Source of the DNA: Chrysochromulina parva
Lineage: Eukaryota > Haptophyta > Prymnesiales > Chrysochromulinaceae
Assembly (NCBI GenBank): GCA_002887195.1
Contig: PJAB01000897.1
Location: 1 to 19,334, forward strand
Length of the DNA stretch: 19,334 bases
Direction of reading: 5' to 3'
The notes under the pieces are model-generated. The model was not told where the DNA came from. It ran no database searches and saw only the letters and a list, made by a program, of their open reading frames with translations. Positions 1-6,697 of this stretch are shown piece after piece (position 1 is the first letter of the stretch; each line of letters begins with the position of its first letter). Both the position numbers and the translations under genes were made by a program.

Positions 1-5
1 CACCT

Positions 6-75
6 GTCTTAACACCTGTTTTCCTGTCTCAACACTTGGTGTCTTAACACCTGTTTTAGTGTCTCAACACTTGAT
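6..75. repeat. 35-bp tandem repeat, two copies
   Basis: Two adjacent 35-bp units (6-40 and 41-75) differ at three positions. Both start GTCTTAACACC and contain GTCTCAACACTTG, so each unit also has an internal near-repeat of the form GTCTyAACAC. A weaker continuation (ACTTAACGC...GTGTCTTAATG) follows to about 110, and the repeat probably extends left of the window. It is AT-richer than the rest of the window. No coding function is suggested; it looks like the edge of a minisatellite. Confidence 0.8.
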
Positions 76-877
76 ACTTAACGCAAAAAAGTGTCTTAAT
101 GTTAAACCCGCTCCTCTGGCCCGGCGGGATCGCGGAATCGTCGGATGGCGATCGACGACGTATTCGCTAGCGGGTCGACTCGGCTCGGCTAGGCGCTAGC
201 CGCGCGGAGAGTTATACGTACTAATCCGGACATGGAATAAAACTGTAAACTCGAGGCCGTACCGAATTTTACTCGAACATCGCCGATCGATACCGCATAT
301 ATTGTACAGAATTGGGACCGGTTTCGGCTTTCGCACGAGCTTTCGTTTGGATATGCCACTGGCCAACGCGACCGACCGGGGCCCGTGGACGGAGTCGGCG
401 ACGCCGCCTCCCACTACGTCGCCACGCACATGGGAACCAGCAAATGGTCGCGTTTGGATACGCTATTCCTCGACGCTATCCCGGCCAGAAGCCACGACCG
501 CCAGTATACTGCCACGCAGCGCAACAGAGTGGCGCAGCGGTTGGCCGGTATCTTAAGCCGGTAACCGCGGCTCGTCCAGCACACCGGCGGCGGGGGCGCC
601 GCGTTCTCTCGGAGTCGGGCCGAGCGCCCGCCGCGCTTACCCGCGCTCACGGATGTCTCACGACTTCACGCGGTTCAACACGAACGCGATGTAAGCAAAG
701 AGACAGCGAGAGAGAGATCGAGAGAGTGATCACTCTACGATGATGGCAAATCCATGTACTCAAGCACCTGCAATATCCCCGCCTTTCGCCATTCGACCTG
801 CGCATTGTCGGCACAATGCCACGCGGGGACGCTCCAGGCACGGGGGGACGCTCCAGGCACGGGGGGTCGCAACACGC
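76..877. other. Gene-poor flank with small repeats
   Basis: I see no convincing gene on either strand here. The open frames are short and lack recognisable domains or conserved composition. Visible structure is limited to a purine-rich GA tract around 699-728 and a perfect 19-bp tandem duplication (825-843 and 844-862, core GACGCTCCAGGCAC) just past the 3' end of the first minus-strand gene, where it would lie in the 3' untranslated region or terminator. A promoter or small RNA here cannot be excluded by eye. Confidence 0.5.
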
Positions 878-1882
878 TCAGGTCGCCATTTCGTCCTCTT
901 GCGCGGCAATCTTGAAGCCCGGAACAGCGCCCCATGTGCCATTGTCAAAGACCATCCAGGTGGCCGTGATTCGCTCCGGCACGAGGGCACTGTCCTCGAC
1001 AATCATGAAGCCTGCGCGGCCGCCAATGTCGGCGGTGCTGCCGATGAGCCACGTGGGTGGCGCTCCCACATACCACAGAGAGATCGCACCGTCGTCGCTG
1101 AGGTAAGTGAAGCGGTCGTTGACCATTTGAGCCACCGGGCCGCTGCTGCTCAGAGCTTGCGTCAGCTTGCTGAAGCCGAAGGCGCTGAAGCAGTCGAGAC
1201 CATGGGGCATGCGCCCCGTCATCGCCACCTGGCGCGCGGCACCCGAGAGCGACGCCTGCAGTTCACGCGCGTGCTGCGTCGGCGTGAGCACTCTGACTTT
1301 TGGTGCGTCGTGCAACGCTCCGTCGTAGTAAACTTGCCACGTAGCGCTGATTTCTTCAGGAACATCAGTGTTCTGAGTGACCTTGAAGAAGCCCTGGCGA
1401 TTGCCGATCATCGCGCTTGGACCCACATACCAGGAGCCGGGAAGCCGGTTCCCCCACTTGTCCTCAACGCCTGACTCAGCAAACCATAGCGAATTTGAGC
1501 CGCTCCTCTGCTGAAACACGTGTCGCCCGGCGTTCATTTTGCCACTCTTCGTGTAGGTGCCAAGGCAGTGCGCATTGTTGTTGCCAGGCGTCGCGCCCGC
1601 GAGGTGAATTGTTGCGGCGCTTCCGTTACTCTTGGCCTTCATATACTCGGCCAACGCAGCCTCGCCCATGATACCGCCCATGACGCCTTGCGGCATCGAG
1701 GGCAAGTCGGGCGGCGGCGGTGGTGGTGGCGGTGGGGGTGGTCCGAGAGCCACTACGCTTGCAGCCCTTGAAACTGGAGGCGGCGGAGGATACACAAATG
1801 ACGCTTGTTTCGAAATCGGCGCAGGAGGCGCAGTTGGAGGATCGTCCGCGGGCTCTGCTACTATGCTCTGCTCCGCACCCAT
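878..1882 (-). CDS. Poly-Pro protein with twin Trp-rich modules
   Basis: A 334-residue protein of unknown function. I start it at the ATG at 1882: the frame stays open upstream to 2059 but holds no ATG there, and this start gives MGAEQS, which fits the N-myristoylation pattern M-G-x-x-x-S. Residues 14-60 are Pro-rich with an uninterrupted run of 11 prolines (48-58), a possible profilin- or SH3-type ligand. Residues about 91-199 and 220-326 are two diverged copies of one module. Both end in the pattern G-x-R-x-G-F, then V-P-E-x-I-[ST]-A-T-W-x-V-[YF], then an acidic D/N-G turn, and both contain an L-W-[FY] segment and W/Y-V-G. Similar Trp/Gly modules recur in algal proteins, but I cannot name a family. 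There is no transmembrane segment. If it is myristoylated, it would sit on the cytosolic face of a membrane; that is inference. Confidence 0.7.
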   Translation of the reverse strand: MGAEQSIVAEPADDPPTAPPAPISKQASFVYPPPPPVSRAASVVALGPPPPPPPPPPPDLPSMPQGVMGGIMGEAALAEYMKAKSNGSAATIHLAGATPGNNNAHCLGTYTKSGKMNAGRHVFQQRSGSNSLWFAESGVEDKWGNRLPGSWYVGPSAMIGNRQGFFKVTQNTDVPEEISATWQVYYDGALHDAPKVRVLTPTQHARELQASLSGAARQVAMTGRMPHGLDCFSAFGFSKLTQALSSSGPVAQMVNDRFTYLSDDGAISLWYVGAPPTWLIGSTADIGGRAGFMIVEDSALVPERITATWMVFDNGTWGAVPGFKIAAQEDEMAT

Positions 1883-2080
1883 GTCGACAAGAACGTCAGG
1901 TGGAAGACGCCAGCCTGAGGGCGACCTGTGGGTCTCGGCAGGGCACTTCTCAGGAGAACCAAAAAACCCAAAACCTGGAAGTTTGAGGGGAAGTTTTGCA
2001 ATTCCGCACTCACGCGCACTCACGCGCGTCTCTAAAAATCCAGGCTCGAATTCTGCCAACTAACGTGCGCATTGAACAGC

Positions 2081-3307
2081 TCACAAATCCTCACCCCTCG
2101 GCTCGGCTTTGGAGCCACATTCCTGGACCATGTTCTCGTACCAGGCTCGTCCGCGCGACCCTGGGGCGTCGTGCACAGAGGCAACGAGCTGCTCCCACTC
2201 CTGACCGATACGGTCGGTCTGCAGGAGCTGCGGCAGCGCCTCTGCGGCATCGAGCATCACCGGGATCTGCATGTGCAGCATGAGCAACGGCTTCGAGACC
2301 GCCGGTGGCTCAAATAGGAAGGATCCGAACTGGACGATGCCGTGCTCGCGGAGCATACGGCGCACGGACGGAAGGAGCTCCTCATGCTTGATGAGGAAGC
2401 GTTGCAGCCCGGGCGCGCCGAGCGATGGGAGCAGGGGCACACTGAGTGCGTATCGTCGGATCTCTCCATGCAGCTGCGCGCGCATAGCCTCGCCCGCCGA
2501 GGCACCAAAGAGCTTCTGATAGCAGCCGTCGAGGTATGGCTCAGAGTCGAACATGACGAAGCGGCGCTCACCGACGATTGCACGGCAGTGGACGCACCGG
2601 AAACAGTCATGGTGGTAGACCACACCGTGCGCGTACACGCGATTCGCCGTCGCCGGCTCGCCGCACCCGTGGCACCGCGGTGCAGTGCGCTCGCGCGCCG
2701 TCGGTGCGACCGGCCGACCCTCGTGCAAGAAGGCCTCGCCCGCGACGAGCGGCTCGTCGCTCACGGCACAGCGCAGGCAGCCCTCGTGCCACGCGCGGCC
2801 GAGGGCACGCAGGCCGCCGTCGACGACGCCTCCACATCCGGCGCAGTGCTCGGCGGCCCGCGCAAGATAGTGCTCGCGGCAAAAGATGCGGTCCTCGTGC
2901 ACGAAATACCGCTCGCCAAGTAGTGCTTGGCACGCCACGTGCGAGCAGCGCAAGCACTGCTTGTGCCAATGCGCGTCGCCCGCCAACACGCCGTCGGCTC
3001 GAGACGTGGGCTTCCCGCAGCCACGGCATGGCGGGCCAAGGAGCACTGAGCGGCACTCAGAGCAGAAATACTGGTCATCCGCACGAGCACCAACGTCACC
3101 GTCCATGGTCATGCCACCGTCCGAGCCGGGAGGCAGTAAGTTATCGTCCGAGGCGACGAGCGGGCAAAACACGACAGGTGGCTCCAGTGTCTTCCCGCAG
3201 CCATCGCAGGCAAGCGGAGGCCGTGCCCGCGATCCGTCGAGGCTGATGACGCGCTCACCTCTCTGCGCGTGGCTTACAAAGGCGGCGTGTCGGATCTCAT
3301 CAAGCAT
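2081..3307 (-). CDS. LIM-domain zinc-finger protein
   Basis: A 408-residue cytosolic or nuclear adaptor type protein. The frame runs upstream to 3346 only through a TTG; the first ATG is at 3307. LIM domains bind two zinc ions and mediate protein-protein contacts, often at actin structures. A degenerate N-terminal cluster (C34-x2-C37, C82-x2-C85) is followed by LIM-A (C94-x2-C97, H115-x2-C118, C121-x4-C126, C143-x2-H146). LIM-B has its first zinc site intact (C155-x2-C158, H174-x2-C177) but has Ser at 183 and no terminal ligand pair. LIM-C has C212-x2-C215, H232-x2-C235, C238-x2-C241 and C262, with Leu259 where the seventh ligand is expected. The last 140 residues are predicted helical and resemble nothing I know. 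The 253 bp upstream, to the stop of the TFIIA gene, must hold its promoter. Confidence 0.8.
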   Translation of the reverse strand: MLDEIRHAAFVSHAQRGERVISLDGSRARPPLACDGCGKTLEPPVVFCPLVASDDNLLPPGSDGGMTMDGDVGARADDQYFCSECRSVLLGPPCRGCGKPTSRADGVLAGDAHWHKQCLRCSHVACQALLGERYFVHEDRIFCREHYLARAAEHCAGCGGVVDGGLRALGRAWHEGCLRCAVSDEPLVAGEAFLHEGRPVAPTARERTAPRCHGCGEPATANRVYAHGVVYHHDCFRCVHCRAIVGERRFVMFDSEPYLDGCYQKLFGASAGEAMRAQLHGEIRRYALSVPLLPSLGAPGLQRFLIKHEELLPSVRRMLREHGIVQFGSFLFEPPAVSKPLLMLHMQIPVMLDAAEALPQLLQTDRIGQEWEQLVASVHDAPGSRGRAWYENMVQECGSKAEPRGEDL

Positions 3308-3560
3308 TTGCACGGCTTTGGGAAGACGCACGTGTCGGAGAGACAACCGTGGACCGAAAGCACTTTCTTGTGTCCTTCAAATTCTGAGAGGGCGAACAGT
3401 GTTCACATGTGTTCACAGCACGGGCGATGACGTTCACACTGAAAAACGAGCCGGCAGACTCGACCCTCCGTGTGGAGTTCACTGAGCGTCCAACCATTTT
3501 GTGACGGTGACACCATCAGCCCGAGAACCGCGGTCGCCGCACGACGCCGCCGCCCAAAAA

Positions 3561-4799
3561 CTACGCAAACGTAAACTCGCAATCGGCACGGGCGAACGCG
3601 TAGTGGTTGTTCTTGCCCTCGATCACGAGGTGGGCCATCCCGGCGCGCAGCGAGAGCTTCCACAGCTCCCCCGTACGCCGCACCTTGTCGAATTGCGCCA
3701 AGACGAGATTGACGACGTCGGCGTTCAGCGGCCCAACGGCGCCATCAGCGAGTGCCCCATCGCCCGCTCGCTCGTCCTCGTCGTCCTCGTCGTCATCTGA
3801 GTTGAGAGGCTCTTCCTCGTCCACCTCCTCGCCGTCCTCAACCTCGTTGGGATCGGGCCCAAGAACGCCATCGTCAGCGCCCGCTTCTGGTGCCAGACCC
3901 TCCTCGTCGTCCTCGTCGTCCTCGTCGTCCTCTGCACGAGCAGCGTTTGTCGCAACCACCACGTCGTCGTCATCAAAGTCGTCGTCTTCGTCGAACGCAT
4001 CTTCGCCACCGCCGCCGCCGCTGCCGCCACCACTGCGACCACCGCCACCGCCACCACGGCTTCCACCGCCGCTACCACCCCCGCCACCTTCGTGACCGTC
4101 ACCAGGCCCATCGTATTGTGGGAGTCGACGGCGCTGTGCCGCCGGCCGCTCGTACGCCTCCTCCTCATCTTGCCACGGCTCCTCCTCTTGCCGGTCTAAA
4201 GCCGGTGCCCGTGCCCATTCATTTGGCAGCGGCGCGAAAGTCGTCGCTGCAACTCTCCTGATGGGATGCCGCGGATCGACAAGCCCGTAAGTGAGATCGT
4301 CGTGCTCATCCACTTCAGCTGCATCGGATGCAATGACTGCCGCCAGATTCTCCACTGCCGTCGCCGTCGCGAGTGCTACATTTTTGCTGTCGACGGCGAC
4401 TAGCTTCATTCGTCCAACCTTGATGCTCCACAGCGGGCCAGCAATGCCGGTGAATGCGGACCCGGTGCAGATGGCGTCGCGCAGCATGAAGGTGTACACA
4501 TTGTCCACTGACCGGTACCACTCGACCGAGGCCTTAATGCTGGTCTTGAGCTCAGGCGCTTTGGTCTCTGACCAGTCGGTGACCGTCCAGTGCTCACACC
4601 ATTCTTTGTCAAAGTGCTCGAAGCCGATATCGTACGCGTACTCAGGGAGCTGCCCGTTGTCGATCATGTCGGTGAGAAGCTGCGCGCGAGATCGACAGTG
4701 CAGCCGTGAGCGTGTGCGGTACACGTGAGCATGCCCGCAGGGCTGGCATACCTCGGACAGCAAGCAACCGCTGATTGATGAACGATAGAGCGAACTCAT
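3561..4799 (-). CDS. TFIIA gamma-beta fusion protein
   Basis: A general transcription factor TFIIA polypeptide, 388 residues after splicing of a 72-bp intron (4751-4680). TFIIA stabilises TBP on promoter DNA in the nucleus. Exon 1 (4799-4752) encodes MSSLYRSSISGCLLSE. Joined to exon 2 it matches the TFIIA gamma plan: LYR start, helical segment, F-D-K (39-41), Y-R-S-V-D-N-V-Y-T-F (71-80), and K-L-V-A-V-D-S-K-N (108-116). Residues 117-200 are linker. PQYDGPGD (203-210) resembles the conserved motif before the acidic region of the TFIIA large subunit. A Gly/Ser stretch (211-241) and an Asp/Glu tract (242-320, with EEEPLNSDDD) follow. Residues 340-388 are the beta C-terminus (LVLAQFDKVRR, then W-K-L-S-L-R-A-G-M). 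No alpha helices are present. There is no stop or ATG-only break between the halves. The ATG at 5099 would lie inside the neighbouring gene and is rejected. Related single genes: GTF2A2 and GTF2A1. Confidence 0.85.
   Translation of the reverse strand: MSSLYRSSISGCLLSEVCQPCGHAHVYRTRSRLHCRSRAQLLTDMIDNGQLPEYAYDIGFEHFDKEWCEHWTVTDWSETKAPELKTSIKASVEWYRSVDNVYTFMLRDAICTGSAFTGIAGPLWSIKVGRMKLVAVDSKNVALATATAVENLAAVIASDAAEVDEHDDLTYGLVDPRHPIRRVAATTFAPLPNEWARAPALDRQEEEPWQDEEEAYERPAAQRRRLPQYDGPGDGHEGGGGGSGGGSRGGGGGGRSGGGSGGGGGEDAFDEDDDFDDDDVVVATNAARAEDDEDDEDDEEGLAPEAGADDGVLGPDPNEVEDGEEVDEEEPLNSDDDEDDEDERAGDGALADGAVGPLNADVVNLVLAQFDKVRRTGELWKLSLRAGMAHLVIEGKNNHYAFARADCEFTFA
4680..4751 (-). other. 72-bp phase-0 intron in TFIIA gene
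   Basis: The minus strand reads CCGAG|GTATGCC at the donor and CGCGCAG|CTTCTC at the acceptor. The interval is 24 codons with no stop, so an unspliced message would stay in frame and add a 24-residue insert rich in Cys, His and Arg. Removing it makes the protein co-linear with TFIIA gamma across the first two helices (SGCLLSE joined to LLTDMIDNG), which is why I call it an intron. Inferred from frame and homology, not from transcript data. Confidence 0.75.
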
Positions 4800-4820
4800 G
4801 CCCGCACCTTGTCGGGCTCG

Positions 4821-4852
4821 ACGCACGCGCGTACGCGCGTGCGTGTGTGCGT
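4821..4852. repeat. 24-bp palindrome in alternating Pu-Py tract
   Basis: Bases 4821-4844 are a perfect self-complementary palindrome (each half ACGCACGCGCGT and its reverse complement). The purine-pyrimidine alternation continues unbroken to 4852, 32 bp in all. It lies 22-53 bp upstream of the TFIIA ATG on the minus strand, in the leader or core promoter. It could extrude as a hairpin in RNA or DNA, or adopt Z-DNA. Confidence 0.85.
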
Positions 4853-4938
4853 CGACCGACGCCCTCTCTCTAACGCGTGATCCGTGAAGAGCGTCTGTGA
4901 AAACGAAATCGAAATTTCGTTTCTTCCATCGCACTATT

Positions 4939-6444
4939 TCACTGATGCTGGGTTTCGCAACACGCGGTGGCGGCATCGGCCTCGGCGAGCCCCCACTGCT
5001 CGCAGCGTGCGCGTGAGCAGCGCACGCGGACGGGCACGTTCGACGGCGAGCGCTGCTGGCGCTCGAAGCGCTCAACAACAGCCTCAGCGGCGATGCCATT
5101 CGTCACGCCGCGCACGAGCAACGAGCGGGCCCCGGGCACGACGAGCGGCTCGACCTCCCACGAGAACGCGGGCGCATCGGGTGCACTGCGCAACTCGACG
5201 TAGGCGATGCCCCCGCGCGTCCGGCTCGCATTGTACACGGCGCGAGCGAGCACCGTGGCCGCGAGCAGAGCGGGCTGCGAAGGTGTGCGCCCTGCGGCGC
5301 TCTGGTGATACGTCTCCGATCGGTCCCAGAGCGACAACGGCGGCACCACTTCCAATCGGTGCGCGCGTAGCCGGTAGGCCATCGGGCCTTGCAGTGCGCG
5401 CAGCAGCGGCGCTGAGAGCACCTGTAGCTCCGGACTCGCAGCTAGGAATGTGCCCGATGTGCCCCCTCTGTTGCCCGCTCTGTTGCCGTCGCTGGCGCCT
5501 TTGGTGCCTCTGCCGCCCCTCGTGCACGCCGAGGAGAACGAGCCGCTCTCCGCCGCCTTGGTCGCCGTCTGCCGGCCGCTGGGTGTGAGCGTGTCGGCGG
5601 GAGGACCGACGTCCCCCGCCAACCGCGCACTGAGCAGCTCGACCGGCGTGACTGCACTCACGCAGCGCCATGTGGCGCCCGCCCGCTCGCTGCTCTCGGC
5701 CCAAGCGGCCCAGCGCAGGTCGCCTCCGTAAAGGTAGCGCCGCTCGGCCGGCCGTTGACGCATGCGATGCGTCCTCCCCACGGAGCGCAATCGAGAGGCC
5801 AGTCGGGGCAAGCTCAAGAGTACGGCGTCGTACGTGAGCGCAAAGTATGCCGGTGCATGCGCCTGTGTGGCGAGTACTGCAGCGTGCAGCCACCAACGGA
5901 GCGCGACCCGAGCTTGCCGCGGCGGCAGCTCGCTGCCCCGCACCAGATCCATGTCTCCATGGCGACGTGCTTCATAGTTCAGCGAGACGCGGTCGTTGTC
6001 GCCCCGAGGCAAGGTGGTGCCCACGACGAAGCGCCAGCCAACACCATGTCTCCATGCCCGTTGACGCCAGAAGGCGCGGCGAAGCCACGCGCGCACATCG
6101 AAGTTCTTGGAGCCGCTCACAACGCCGATCAGGAGCAGCGTCGCATTCACCGGCGCCCTCGCCGTTGTGTAACCATCTGTGGCGTTCGGTGCTTCAGCAA
6201 AGCCGAGAGCGCCACCCAACCACTCGTGGCCGTCTGGAGCATCCGAACTGGGCATTGGTAGCCCAGCAGCCTCTCCCGACACACATTGCTGCCCCGGGCA
6301 CCTGCCCGCCGCTGCCGTTGCCGTTCGGGGCAGCATTTTGACGGTTGGCCGGGAATCATGGACGCAGGAGTGAGGCCAGAACGAGATGATGATGATCAAG
6401 AGCGCCGCTGCTAGTGCCGCGCTCTGAATCAACACCCAGTACAT
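4939..6444 (-). CDS. GT31-like type II membrane glycosyltransferase
   Basis: A 501-residue protein starting at an ATG at 6444. Residues 4-23 are one hydrophobic anchor after a very short cytosolic tail, the type II topology of Golgi glycosyltransferases. N-A-T sequons at 87 and 100 and N-A-S at 405 fit a luminal domain. The region from 103 follows the beta-1,3-galactosyltransferase (GT31) order: L-L-I-G-V-V-S-G-S, then R-x-W-L-R-R-A-F-W (118-126), F-V-V-G (139-142), E-A-R-R-H-G-D-M-D-L (158-167), and A-L-R-W-W (181-185). Where GT31 enzymes carry the metal-binding DxD after a hydrophobic strand, this protein has L-T-Y-D-A-V-L (203-209), so the motif is degenerate. A low-complexity Gly/Ser/Thr insert lies at about 285-335. 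The stop is 139 bp from the TFIIA ATG on the same strand. A sugar specificity cannot be assigned, and an inactive or diverged enzyme is possible. Confidence 0.6.
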   Translation of the reverse strand: MYWVLIQSAALAAALLIIIISFWPHSCVHDSRPTVKMLPRTATAAAGRCPGQQCVSGEAAGLPMPSSDAPDGHEWLGGALGFAEAPNATDGYTTARAPVNATLLLIGVVSGSKNFDVRAWLRRAFWRQRAWRHGVGWRFVVGTTLPRGDNDRVSLNYEARRHGDMDLVRGSELPPRQARVALRWWLHAAVLATQAHAPAYFALTYDAVLLSLPRLASRLRSVGRTHRMRQRPAERRYLYGGDLRWAAWAESSERAGATWRCVSAVTPVELLSARLAGDVGPPADTLTPSGRQTATKAAESGSFSSACTRGGRGTKGASDGNRAGNRGGTSGTFLAASPELQVLSAPLLRALQGPMAYRLRAHRLEVVPPLSLWDRSETYHQSAAGRTPSQPALLAATVLARAVYNASRTRGGIAYVELRSAPDAPAFSWEVEPLVVPGARSLLVRGVTNGIAAEAVVERFERQQRSPSNVPVRVRCSRARCEQWGLAEADAATACCETQHQ

Positions 6445-6697
6445 GACTGGAGTGGCGCACAGTACCTACCAATCGCGGGCCTCGCGGTCCACGACACGTT
6501 GGAGGCGACAAAGCTTCGGTGACGAGTCGCCGGGCGTGTCGCGGTTGTGCCGCTGCCGCTCACGATGTCGCTTTGTGTGAATTGGCTGTTAACACTCGGC
6601 ACCGGTAAAAGACACGTGACCGGCGGAGGGCCCGGACGCGAAGCCCCCCCTGCATGACCCAGCAATCGTCATAGCTGCTGCTCAGCATACTATGACG

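Noticed and set aside
740..1474. A 244-codon plus-strand frame
   Set aside because: Opposite the Trp-rich module gene, which shows two internally related repeats; the plus frame shows none.
3607..4095. Ser/Pro-rich plus-strand frame
   Set aside because: It is the reverse of the Asp/Glu and Gly tracts in the TFIIA linker.
4800..5099. N-terminal extension of the TFIIA frame to an ATG at 5099
   Set aside because: It would overlap the 3' part of the glycosyltransferase gene by about 160 bp and encodes low-complexity Arg/Ser/His residues; the TFIIA gamma homology begins exactly at the ATG at 4799.
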